The notes beneath the pieces were generated by a model. It worked only from the letters and a program-made list of their open reading frames with translations, did no database searches and was not told the origin of the DNA. Positions 9,882 to 17,927 of a stretch of DNA of 64,000 nucleotides are shown piece after piece. Numbering within the stretch: the first letter of the stretch is position 1; every line of letters begins with the position of its first letter. The translations under genes were made by a program, and so were the position numbers. Origin of the DNA: an uncultured Clostridia bacterium (GTDB lineage Bacteria > Bacillota > Clostridia > Oscillospirales > CAG-272); NCBI GenBank assembly GCA_944381085.1, contig CALWJX010000006.1, positions 28,486 to 92,485 on the forward strand. The letters run 5' to 3'.

Positions 9882-10528
9882 GAATGAGAAAAAAGAAGCA
9901 CAGGGACGAGCGCATTTCGGCTTGTTCGGATCTGCTCATAGAGAATCCCGAAATGCTGATGAAAGATCCTACGTTTGCGTTTTCGGACAAAAGCTTGCCG
10001 TTGGCGCTTGAAATAGGCTGCGGAAAAGGAAATTTCGCGGTGGGCATGGCGCAAAAGAGGCAAGATATTAATCTTATCGCCATGGAAAAGGTTCCCGACG
10101 TCTGCTGTGTGGCGCTTGAAAAAGCCATGCGGCAGAAAGACGCCCGTCCGGACAATCTCAGATTTGTCATCGGAAACGCCGACAATCTGAACGAATGGTT
10201 TCCCGAACACAGTGTAAATTTTTTGTTTCTCAATTTCAGTGACCCGTGGCCGAAGGCGGGACATGCCAAAAGAAGGCTTACACATTTAAATTTCCTTGAA
10301 AAATACAAAAGAATTATAAAGCCCGGCGGCACGCTTTATTTCAAAACGGACAATGAAGGACTTTTCAATTTCAGTCTGGAGCAGTTTGCGCTTGGCGGAC
10401 TTGAAGTTGTCTGGACAAGCAGGGATCTTCACCGCTCGGACAGGGCGGACGGGAATATAATGACCGAGTATGAGATGAGCTTTTCGGAAAAGGGCTTCCC
10501 GATATATATGGCTGAGGTGAGATTCTGA
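9878..10528 (+). CDS. trmB: tRNA (guanine-N7-)-methyltransferase
   Basis: It methylates G46 of tRNA to m7G using SAM. The 216-residue protein has motif I LEIGCGKGNFAVGMAQ, the family-specific NFSDPWPKAGHAKRRLTH and LYFKTDNEGLF near the C-terminus. The start overlaps the upstream membrane-protein gene, and truB begins two bases after the stop, so the three genes form one transcript. Two in-frame ATGs lie close together at the start (MRMRKKKHRD); the first is used because it gives the four-base overlap. Confidence 0.95.
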   Translation: MRMRKKKHRDERISACSDLLIENPEMLMKDPTFAFSDKSLPLALEIGCGKGNFAVGMAQKRQDINLIAMEKVPDVCCVALEKAMRQKDARPDNLRFVIGNADNLNEWFPEHSVNFLFLNFSDPWPKAGHAKRRLTHLNFLEKYKRIIKPGGTLYFKTDNEGLFNFSLEQFALGGLEVVWTSRDLHRSDRADGNIMTEYEMSFSEKGFPIYMAEVRF

Positions 10529-10529
10529 G

Positions 10530-11456
10530 ATGAGGCGAAATGAGAATGACAATCTTCCGGGCGGCATTGTAGCTATTGACAAGCCGCGGGGCTGTACGTC
10601 CCACGATGTGATAAATAAGGTCAGAACGCTTTATGAGACCTCGCGCGTTGGGCATACCGGAACGCTTGACCCAATGGCGACCGGGGTGCTTGTGGTGCTT
10701 GTCGGCAGAGCGGCAAAGGCGTGCGAATTTGTAAGCGGCGGAAAAAAACGCTACACGGCAACTTTGCGACTGGGACTTGAAACCGATACCGAGGATATCA
10801 CCGGCACGGTTTTGAATGAGTATGGCGGAAGATTGCCCGAATACGGTGAAGTATGCGGGGCAGTTCGTAATTTCCGCGGTAAAATAATGCAGACGCCTCC
10901 CATGTATTCGGCTCTTAAGCTTGGCGGCGAGAAACTTTATGACCTTGCGCGCCGGGGAATTACCGTGGAAAGACAAAGCAGGGAGATAGAGATCTTTTCA
11001 ATCGACTGTATGCGTACCGATAGCCCGTCCGAGTATTTGCTCGACGTCACATGCTCCGGAGGCACATACATAAGAACTCTGTGCGCCGATATCGGTAAAA
11101 GCTTAGGCTGCGGCGGGGTTATGGCTTCGCTCCGCAGAATTTACGCAAACGGCATAAGCATAGATCAGGCTTATACGCTTGAGGCGCTGTTCGAGTTGGA
11201 TCCTCAGCAGAGAAGAGAGGCTTTGTTTGATGTGCAGACTCTTTTTGCAGACCTACCCTCGATAAATTTGAGCGGATTTTTTGAACGGTTGTTCAGGAGC
11301 GGCTGCCCTGTATATCAGAAAAAGCTCGGTACGGATTTCAAATGCGGTGAAATGCTTCGGATATGTGACATGAGCGGCGCGTTTTTTGCGTTGGGCGAGA
11401 TCGGTATGTACGAAGAGGGAAGCGCGGTTAAATCCGTTAAGATCTTCAGGCTGTAA
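10530..11456 (+). CDS. truB: tRNA pseudouridine(55) synthase
   Basis: It converts U55 of the tRNA T-loop to pseudouridine. The 308-residue protein has IVAIDKPRGCTSHDVI, the catalytic Asp47 in GHTGTLDPMATGVLVV, KRYTATLRLGLETDTEDITG, QTPPMYSALKLGGEKLYDLAR and CSGGTYIRTLCADIG, all standard TruB motifs. It follows trmB with one base between stop and start. truB usually sits near rbfA/ribF, so its place with trmB and an envelope protein is less usual. Confidence 0.95.
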   Translation: MRRNENDNLPGGIVAIDKPRGCTSHDVINKVRTLYETSRVGHTGTLDPMATGVLVVLVGRAAKACEFVSGGKKRYTATLRLGLETDTEDITGTVLNEYGGRLPEYGEVCGAVRNFRGKIMQTPPMYSALKLGGEKLYDLARRGITVERQSREIEIFSIDCMRTDSPSEYLLDVTCSGGTYIRTLCADIGKSLGCGGVMASLRRIYANGISIDQAYTLEALFELDPQQRREALFDVQTLFADLPSINLSGFFERLFRSGCPVYQKKLGTDFKCGEMLRICDMSGAFFALGEIGMYEEGSAVKSVKIFRL

Positions 11457-11497
11457 CAGGTACAAATATCATTTATCAAACAGGACGGTAATAAATA

Positions 11498-12832
11498 ATG
11501 ATTGAAATAAAGGTCGATGCAAGTAAAATCAAAGGTAAGATAAAGCCTATGCATTGCGCGAACAATTGCCCGATTAACGGGCTTTCAATGAAGCAGATGC
11601 ACTATTGGGGCGAGGCGGGAATACCTTACTCAAGACTTCACGATACCGGCGGCGAATTCGGGGGTACGGTGTTTGTTGATATAGACAATATATTCATAAA
11701 TCCGGACGCGGATGAAAATTTACCCGATTCATATCGATTTGAATTTACAGATTATTTGCTTGAGAATATCAGGGCGCAGGGCTCGGAGCCTTTCTACCGT
11801 CTCGGCTGCGGCATAGAAAATTATCGACATATAAGACCGGTACATATAAATCCGCCCAAGGACCCTTATAAGTGGGCGAGAGTATGCGAACATATAATCG
11901 CGCATTACAATTGCGGATGGGCTGACGGATATCACATGGGGATAACCTATTGGGAGATATGGAACGAGCCGGACAATCAGCCCGATATGTCGGAAAATCC
12001 TATGTGGAACGGAAACAGGGAGCAGTATTACGAACTTTATACAATTACGGCAAACCATTTGAAAAAAGTATTTCCGGATATCAAGGTCGGAGGATACGCC
12101 TCGTGCGGATTTTATGAGATTCTGAACGCCAATCCCGACACTACGGCGCATATTTCGACCAGGACGGAATATTTTATTGAGTTTTTTGAGGGCTTTCTTG
12201 AACATATTACTTCGCAGGCAGGAAAGGCTCCTCTTGATTTCTTTTCCTGGCACTCGTATTCGGGCGTGGAGGAAAATATCGCGTATGCCTCATATGCCAG
12301 AGATATGCTTGACAGATATGGCTTCAAAGATACGGAAAGCATATTCAACGAATGGAATCCGGGAATATATGACAGAGGCAAACTCATAGACGCCATGCGC
12401 ATTTCCGAGATGATGATACGTCTGCACGACACTTCAATAGATATGATGATGTATTATGACGGGCAGATAAATACCTCATATGGAGGAATGTTTGACCCGC
12501 TTACCAAAACTCCGTTTCCGGCGTTTTACAGCTTTAAGGCCTTCAATATGCTTTACAGACTGGGCGACGAGTGTCTGTGTGAGGTTAAGGAAAACGGTGA
12601 CGGCGGAGTATTTGCTCTTGCGGCATTCGGAAAGGCGGAAAAGAAGTCGGCTGTGATGCTTGTAAATACTTCCGAATCCGAGAAAATTGTCAACATATCC
12701 GACGGTGAAGCGGATATGTGTGATTTTCTGTTGCTCGATGATGCTGTTCGGCTTGAGCCCGTACCCTTTGACGGCGATTCAGTAAAGATTCCGCCGTACG
12801 CGACCGCGGTGGCGATTTACAATATGCGGTAA
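11498..12832 (+). CDS. Glycoside hydrolase, GH39-like (candidate beta-xylosidase)
   Basis: A 444-residue (beta/alpha)8-type glycosidase without a signal peptide, so it probably acts in the cytoplasm on imported oligosaccharides. The GH39/clan-A pattern is clear: acid/base Glu157 in YWEIWNEPDN, and nucleophile candidate Glu285 in ESIFNEWNPG. FFSWHSYSG and a C-terminal beta domain (SAVMLVNTSESEKIVNIS) also fit. Substrate is inferred from the family, where xylosides and iduronides are both known, and cannot be decided here. It lies 41 bases after truB, behind AGGACGG, and ends at a bidirectional terminator. Confidence 0.82.
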   Translation: MIEIKVDASKIKGKIKPMHCANNCPINGLSMKQMHYWGEAGIPYSRLHDTGGEFGGTVFVDIDNIFINPDADENLPDSYRFEFTDYLLENIRAQGSEPFYRLGCGIENYRHIRPVHINPPKDPYKWARVCEHIIAHYNCGWADGYHMGITYWEIWNEPDNQPDMSENPMWNGNREQYYELYTITANHLKKVFPDIKVGGYASCGFYEILNANPDTTAHISTRTEYFIEFFEGFLEHITSQAGKAPLDFFSWHSYSGVEENIAYASYARDMLDRYGFKDTESIFNEWNPGIYDRGKLIDAMRISEMMIRLHDTSIDMMMYYDGQINTSYGGMFDPLTKTPFPAFYSFKAFNMLYRLGDECLCEVKENGDGGVFALAAFGKAEKKSAVMLVNTSESEKIVNISDGEADMCDFLLLDDAVRLEPVPFDGDSVKIPPYATAVAIYNMR

Positions 12833-12908
12833 TTGTTCATATACACATACAAAGCGGTCGAAACCTCGGGTTAAGCATATTTTAATCGACAATAACCTGA
12901 AAATAAAA

Positions 12909-12952
12909 ACTCCCGTCGAAAAAGACCTGTTTCGTTCTGTTTTGACGGGAGT
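12909..12952. terminator. Bidirectional terminator between the GH39 gene and aspartokinase
   Basis: ACTCCCGTC (12909-12917) pairs with GACGGGAGT (12944-12952). On the minus strand the stem is followed by TTTTTATTTT, so it mainly ends the aspartokinase transcript. Confidence 0.88.
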
Positions 12953-12964
12953 TCGTTTTCAATT

Positions 12965-14293
12965 TTATTTTTTTACAAATTCCTTGTATATTGCGGAAAT
13001 CGCGGTCTCAAAATCGTTTTCATCTATGCCTACAATGATATTGAGCTCGCAGGAACCCTGGTCTATCATACGGATATTGACGTTCGAGCTTGATATTGCG
13101 TCAAACACTCTTGCAGCGGTACCTTTGGCTTTAATCATTCCGCGTCCGACAATGGCAATGAGGGCGACTCCGTCCTCAACGGTTATGCTGTCGGGAGAAG
13201 TTACGCTGTTGATTGCTCCGAGTACCTTTTCCTTGCAGCTGTCGAGCGCCGCGGTGGACAGCAGTACGCTCATGGTGTCTATTCCTGAGGGAAGATGCTC
13301 AAATGAAAGTCCGAAGTCCTCAAGCACCTCAAGCACTTTTCTGCCGAAGCCTATTTCGGCATTCATCATATCTTTTTCTATGGTTATGACCGAAAAACCT
13401 TTTTTGCCGGCAATACCTGTGATGATGTGTTCCTTGTCGTAGCTCTCGGCGTTTGCCACTATCATCGTTCCCCTGTCCTCAGGTCTGTTGGTATTTCTTA
13501 TATTTATCGGAATGCCGGCGTATCTCACCGGAAAGATTGCGTCTTCATGGAGAACCGTGGCGCCCATATATGAAAGCTCGCGCAGCTCACGGTAGGTTAT
13601 GGTGTCGATCGTGCACGGATTTTCCACTATTCTGGGGTCGGTCATCAGAAATCCCGAAACATCGGTCCAGTTTTCATACAGATCCGCCTGCGCCGCGCGC
13701 GCCACAATAGAACCGGTTATATCCGAGCCGCCTCTTGAAAAGGTCTTTATGGTTCCGTTGGGCATACAGCCGTAGAAGCCCGGAATTACGGCGTATTCGT
13801 GCAGTTTGAGCTCGGCAGACAGCACTTCGTTTGTCTTTTCCTCGTCAAAAGTGCCGTTTTCGCGGAAGAAAATTACGCTTTCCGCGTCAATAAAATAAAA
13901 TCCCAGATATTTGGCGAGAATGATTCCGTTGAGATATTCGCCGCGGCTTGCGGCGTAGTCTCTTCCGGAACTGTGAAGCATGGCGTTTTTTACATACTCA
14001 AATTCTCCGGACATGTCAAAATCCAATCCGAGTTCTTTTATTATGCTTTCATATCTTTGCACTATCTGTGAGTATTGCTTTTCTATAATCTCCCTGCCCG
14101 CGCGTTCTCTTATAAGCTCATAGCATTTGTAGAGCATATCGGTCACTTTGATGTCCGAACCGAATCTTTTGCCGGGAGCAGAGGGAACGACGTATCTGCG
14201 CGAGGGGTCTGCCTTTATAATTTGGGCAACCTGCTTAAAGTGCTCGGCGTCCGCCAGTGATGAACCTCCGAATTTAACTACCTTAACATTCAT
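12965..14293 (-). CDS. lysC: Aspartate kinase
   Basis: It phosphorylates aspartate, the first step toward lysine, threonine, methionine and diaminopimelate. The 442-residue protein has the N-terminal KFGGSSLADAEHFKQV motif, the kinase motif FSRGGSDITGSIVARA and FMTDPRIVENP. A C-terminal pair of ACT domains (ITGIAGKKGFSVITIEKD; VALIAIVGRGMIKAKGTAARV; NVNIRMIDQGSCELNIIVG) implies feedback control by an amino acid. The start MNVKVVKFGG follows AAAGGTT. A promoter at 14445-14472 gives a leader of about 150 bases holding a small GCCGC/GCGGC hairpin (14394-14413); no lysine riboswitch is recognisable. The gene symbol is by function, since isozyme class is not resolved. Confidence 0.93.
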   Translation of the reverse strand: MNVKVVKFGGSSLADAEHFKQVAQIIKADPSRRYVVPSAPGKRFGSDIKVTDMLYKCYELIRERAGREIIEKQYSQIVQRYESIIKELGLDFDMSGEFEYVKNAMLHSSGRDYAASRGEYLNGIILAKYLGFYFIDAESVIFFRENGTFDEEKTNEVLSAELKLHEYAVIPGFYGCMPNGTIKTFSRGGSDITGSIVARAAQADLYENWTDVSGFLMTDPRIVENPCTIDTITYRELRELSYMGATVLHEDAIFPVRYAGIPINIRNTNRPEDRGTMIVANAESYDKEHIITGIAGKKGFSVITIEKDMMNAEIGFGRKVLEVLEDFGLSFEHLPSGIDTMSVLLSTAALDSCKEKVLGAINSVTSPDSITVEDGVALIAIVGRGMIKAKGTAARVFDAISSSNVNIRMIDQGSCELNIIVGIDENDFETAISAIYKEFVKK

Positions 14294-14444
14294 GGCAAAT
14301 CTGAACCTTTCTTTTAAACGGCAAGTATTATATACATATTACTTGTCCTGAAATTACTTTTTAATTAACATATGAATCGTTGTCAACAAAATCGCCGCGA
14401 AAAGTAAGCGGCATAATCGTTTATTTGGAACACATAATAAATAA

Positions 14445-14472
14445 TTATATGAAAAAATTTGACTTTTGTCAA
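14445..14472 (-). promoter_or_regulatory. Sigma-A promoter of aspartokinase
   Basis: Minus-strand TTGACA (14467-14472), 16 bases, TATAAT (14445-14450). A second TTGACA nearer the gene (about 14380) has no good -10. Confidence 0.75.
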
Positions 14473-14643
14473 TAGATTGAAGGAAAAAAGTTTTGTTTTG
14501 AAAAAAGTTTGTTTACAAATTCCACATTGATAATTTATAAATAATCGATGTTTGTGAATTATGCTCTCAGAATTTATTTTTGCTTTTGTGCAATGAGTAA
14601 AAATTTTGTCTGCGGGTCAGATGATGTTGATAAAAAGAGAACA

Positions 14644-14672
14644 TTGACAATTTTTTAATATTATTATATAAT
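14644..14672 (+). promoter_or_regulatory. Sigma-A promoter with a long leader before the DUF1015 gene
   Basis: TTGACA (14644-14649), 17 bases, TATAAT (14667-14672). The next start codon is 290 bases downstream, and the leader includes the repeat at 14782-14899. The 14294-14961 gap holds this promoter, the divergent aspartokinase promoter and that repeat. Confidence 0.8.
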
Positions 14673-14781
14673 GTATACGATGTTAAAATATATTCGGAAA
14701 ATCGCATATCGGGTTTATCGGCTACATAATCTTTGAGGTTGAATGATTAACCCGGGTTTCTTTCCGAATGTGACGTCAGAA

Positions 14782-14899
14782 TTGAAATATTAAGACGACC
14801 CCTGTCTCAAAAGAAGGCGGGGCGCTGCTTGATTTTCCACGGGGAGATAAAATCTCCCGCTGAAGCGTTTGAATGACGGGGCTCAGCCCCATATTGAAC
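14782..14899 (+). repeat. Dispersed intergenic repeat, copy 2
   Basis: The most hairpin-rich of the three copies. GGGAGAT-N3-ATCTCCC and GGGGCTCAGCCCC-type stems are perfect here. It lies in the presumed transcribed leader of the DUF1015 gene. Shared blocks with copies 1 and 3 are ATCTCCCGCTGAA and TTGAATGACGGGG...CAGCCCCATATTGAA. Confidence 0.7.
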
Positions 14900-14961
14900 A
14901 GCGGTCGGTGTTGTTTAAGTTTTTAAATGATGCGTCGTAGCATAGAGGAGAATATTTATTT

Positions 14962-16227
14962 ATGAATCGGTATTTAATCCCCCGGGACATATATCTGCCG
15001 GATTTTGACAAGACAGACGGCACAAAGTGGGCGTCTGTCGCCTGTGACCAATATACAAGCGAACCGCAGTATTGGGAGGCGGCATATGATTATTCCAAAG
15101 ACAGCCCGTCAACGCTGAATCTGATGCTGCCCGAGGCATTTCTGTCTGAATCCGATAAAAGGATACCCGAAATCAACCGCAAGATGAAGGAGTATCTGGA
15201 GAGTGTTCTTGTATGTCACCCGCAAAGTATGATTTACCTTGAGAGAACCCAGTCGGACGGTAAAATACGCCGTGGGATAGTTGGGGCTGTAGATCTTGAA
15301 ATGTATGATTACAATGTGGGTTCCGAGACATTGATTCGCGCGACTGAGGGAACCGTGCTTGAAAGAATACCTCCGAGGGTTGAGGTGAGAAGACATGCCG
15401 CGCTTGAGATGCCGCACATCATGATGTTGATTGACGACCCGCGAAAAACCGTTATAGAGCCGATATCTGTAAATTCGGATAAATATACCGTAGCGTATGA
15501 TTTTGACCTTTGGGCGGGCGCGGGACATGTCTGCGGAAGGTTTATTGACGGAAAAGGAATGACGGATATAGATAAAGCTCTCGGAAATCTTGCTTCGGCT
15601 GAGGAGATGAGAAAAAAATACGGTATTGACTGTCCTCCGCTGCTGTTTGCCGTGGGCGACGGAAATCATTCGCTGGCAAGCGCGAAAGCTTTATATGAGG
15701 AAATCAAGGCGGAAATAGGGGATAAGGAGGCAAAAAATCACCCTTCGAGATATGCCTTGTGCGAGGTGGTAAACCTGCATGACGACGCGCTTGAGTTTGA
15801 GCCGATCTACAGAGTGGTTTTCGGTGCGGACAGAGAGATTTTTATTTCCGAATTTTCCGAATTTGCGTCGAAGCGCTCAGGTACAGGCGATATCCCCGCA
15901 CAGAAAATAACATGTATTTCAAATAATGAGATCAAGGAGATTTTAATAGAAAATCCCGAAAGCAATCTTGCGGTAGGGAGTGTTCAAACATTCCTTGATG
16001 AATTTACAAAAAAACACAGAGACGTTAAAATTGATTACATACACGGTGTTGACAGCGTAAAAGGGCTTGTGGAGAAAAAGAATGCCATAGGACTTCTCTT
16101 TGACGGAATGAAAAAGAACGAACTTTTCAAAACGGTAATTTGTGACGGCGCGCTGCCCAGAAAAACCTTTTCAATGGGACATGCCGCGGACAAGAGGTTT
16201 TATATCGAGTGTCGGAAAATCAGATGA
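14962..16227 (+). CDS. DUF1015 family protein
   Basis: A 421-residue soluble protein of the DUF1015 family, of unsettled biochemical function. Visible features are the N-terminal PRDIYLPDFDKTDGTKWASV, YLERTQSDGKIRRGIVGAVD, and the family signature LLFAVGDGNHSLASAKALYEE, where bacterial homologues usually have a DGHHR-like motif. The C-terminus is FSMGHAADKRFYIECRKI. The ATG follows GAGGAG with AATATTTATTT between. It is transcribed alone from a promoter about 290 bases upstream and ends at the terminator at 16271. Confidence 0.85.
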   Translation: MNRYLIPRDIYLPDFDKTDGTKWASVACDQYTSEPQYWEAAYDYSKDSPSTLNLMLPEAFLSESDKRIPEINRKMKEYLESVLVCHPQSMIYLERTQSDGKIRRGIVGAVDLEMYDYNVGSETLIRATEGTVLERIPPRVEVRRHAALEMPHIMMLIDDPRKTVIEPISVNSDKYTVAYDFDLWAGAGHVCGRFIDGKGMTDIDKALGNLASAEEMRKKYGIDCPPLLFAVGDGNHSLASAKALYEEIKAEIGDKEAKNHPSRYALCEVVNLHDDALEFEPIYRVVFGADREIFISEFSEFASKRSGTGDIPAQKITCISNNEIKEILIENPESNLAVGSVQTFLDEFTKKHRDVKIDYIHGVDSVKGLVEKKNAIGLLFDGMKKNELFKTVICDGALPRKTFSMGHAADKRFYIECRKIR

Positions 16228-16270
16228 CATTTAGGGATTATCCGGCATATAGACGAACAGTTTTTATAAA

Positions 16271-16299
16271 AAAATCAGGGTTGAAGCCCTGATTGTTTT
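16271..16299. terminator. Bidirectional terminator
   Basis: ATCAGGG (16274-16280), loop TTGAAG, CCCTGAT (16287-16293). A/T runs on both sides let it serve the DUF1015 gene and the convergent alcohol dehydrogenase gene. Confidence 0.92.
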
Positions 16300-16302
16300 A
16301 CT

Positions 16303-17463
16303 TCAAAGATACCACAATTTTGCAAAACGCTCTGACATTTCCTCAGGTGTAGGAGTACGCGGATTTGCGGGAGTACACCTGTCCTTAAGCGCGGCGGCGG
16401 TCATTGTTTCTATTTTGGAAAAATATTCGTCCTTTTTAAGCTTCGGGACCGCGGCGCTTACATGAGAGGGTATGTTCATTTCAAGCTGCATGTGCTTTAT
16501 GTAATCTATAAGGGACTTGACAGACGATACGTCGTTAAAGTTTCCTATACCGATAACTCTTGCCATGTCTGCATACTTTTTTACACAATACGAGGGATTG
16601 GAAAGGTTGTTTGTGTACTTGTCTATGCCGCAGTTATAGGCGATAATGACAGGGAGAAGTATGGCGTTGGCACGTCCGTGAGGTATATGGAACTGCGCGC
16701 CGAGCTGATGTGCCATGCCGTGATTGATTCCGAGTGACGCGGAATTAAACGCGATTCCCGCGAGGTTGGATGCAAGGTGCATTTTTTCTCTTGACTCAAT
16801 ATCATGTGTATCGGAATATTTGAACGAACGTACAAGGTAATTCTTGCAGAGCTGAGTGGCTCTTTCGGCATACATATCGGAAATGGAGTTTGCATTCGTG
16901 CTTACATATGCCTCAATAGCGTGTGTCATTACGTCCATTCCGGTGTCCGCGGTAATGGAAGCGGGAACACTTTTTACCATTTCCACATCGAGAATCGCCT
17001 CTTCGGGCAGCAGGGAATTGTCGACTATCGCGTGTTTTATATTTTTTTCCCTGTCGGTAATTACAGAAAAGGAAGTAACTTCGCTGCCCGTTCCGCTTGT
17101 GGTGGGGATTGCGATAAAATGCGGAAAGTAGTCAGAGTCAATTTTGTTGGCAAACTGCCTGACGCATTTTGAAAGGTCTATTGCCGATCCGCCGCCTACG
17201 GCGATGATGCACGGAGCTTTCACCTTAAGCAGGGCAGTAACTCCTTCTACCACCTTTTCTATGGACGGGTCGGGAACCACATCGGAATAAACAGTATAAT
17301 TTATATTGGCGGCGTCAAGATACTTGGTTGCCGACTTTATCAGCCCGCTTGAAACCGTAAACGGGTCTGCTATTATAAACACCTTTTTATATTCTATTTC
17401 AGCCAGCCTTGAGAGGGCATTGTCGCCGAAATAGATATTCGGCTTTATAACAAAGCTTTGCAT
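16303..17463 (-). CDS. Iron-containing alcohol dehydrogenase
   Basis: A cytoplasmic group III NAD(P)H-dependent alcohol/aldehyde oxidoreductase of 386 residues. It has the NAD-binding IIAVGGGSAIDLSKCV, the conserved IAIPTTSGTGSEVTSFSVIT, and metal ligands in GMDVMTHAIEAYVS and NHGMAHQLGAQFHIPHGRAN. It resembles the C-terminal half of AdhE, also present in this window, and 1-propanol dehydrogenase-type enzymes. The natural substrate is not known. GGAGGTG precedes the ATG. The likely promoter (17772-17800) lies upstream of a tandem hairpin array, so the array would be in its 5' leader. Confidence 0.93.
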   Translation of the reverse strand: MQSFVIKPNIYFGDNALSRLAEIEYKKVFIIADPFTVSSGLIKSATKYLDAANINYTVYSDVVPDPSIEKVVEGVTALLKVKAPCIIAVGGGSAIDLSKCVRQFANKIDSDYFPHFIAIPTTSGTGSEVTSFSVITDREKNIKHAIVDNSLLPEEAILDVEMVKSVPASITADTGMDVMTHAIEAYVSTNANSISDMYAERATQLCKNYLVRSFKYSDTHDIESREKMHLASNLAGIAFNSASLGINHGMAHQLGAQFHIPHGRANAILLPVIIAYNCGIDKYTNNLSNPSYCVKKYADMARVIGIGNFNDVSSVKSLIDYIKHMQLEMNIPSHVSAAVPKLKKDEYFSKIETMTAAALKDRCTPANPRTPTPEEMSERFAKLWYL

Positions 17464-17517
17464 TATTTGTACACCTCCATGACGTCGAGAGCGTAGCTCT
17501 GAACGGTTACATTTACC

Positions 17518-17771
17518 TGATTACTTCACGCTGCATACATACAAAAACTGCAGTATGCAGCCGAAAAAATATTATTTAACTTATTACTTCACGCCGTATA
17601 CAAAAACCCGGACAGTTTTGCGCGGAGCAAAACTGCGGTATACAGCCGAAAAAATATTATTTAATTTATTACTTTACGCTGTATACAAAAACCCGGACAG
17701 TTTTGCGCGGAGCAAAACTGCGGTATACAGCCGGTATAATAATATTAAATTGATTATTTCACGCTGTATAC
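17518..17771 (-). repeat. 85-bp tandem hairpin repeat array (array 1)
   Basis: Two full 85-base units (from 17581 and 17666), one shortened 63-base unit (17518-17580, missing about 25 bases that hold one stem) and a partial unit (17751-17771). Read on the minus strand, each full unit has stem A (GTATACAGC...GCTGTATAC around an AT-rich loop) and stem B (CAGTTTTGC-N5-GCAAAACTG), then CCGGG and a T run. A related array in the opposite strand orientation is at 63841. The 17464-17927 gap holds the array, its promoter, and nothing else recognisable. Confidence 0.92.
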
Positions 17772-17800
17772 ATTATATCATAAATTGTCGTACAAGTAAA
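17772..17800 (-). promoter_or_regulatory. Promoter abutting tandem array 1, reading toward the alcohol dehydrogenase
   Basis: Minus-strand TTTACT (17795-17800), 17 bases, TATAAT (17772-17777), immediately followed by the first GTATACAGCG repeat element. The promoter at 63804-63832 before the second array has the same TTTACTTG start and TGATATAATG end. Confidence 0.75.
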
Positions 17801-17927
17801 TATACAAAACCAAAAAAGTTTGTATGAGCCCACAGTTTTTTTTGTGAATTATTATTTGTTGATTAAAGATCATTATATAATTCTGACGCCAAACAGATCG
17901 GCAATATGTAACGTAATAATATATTCC

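Noticed and set aside
14294..14444. Lysine riboswitch before aspartokinase
   Set aside because: The leader from the promoter is only about 150 bases and AT-rich, with one small hairpin; the multi-helix core of the riboswitch is not recognisable.
17518..17771. CRISPR-like array
   Set aside because: Units are 85 bases with near-identical content throughout. There are no unique spacers of constant length and no cas genes nearby; the same holds at 63841.
17555..17827. 90-residue open frame on the plus strand
   Set aside because: It lies wholly in the tandem hairpin array, its peptide is just the repeat translated twice, it has no ribosome site, and the array promoter reads the other strand.
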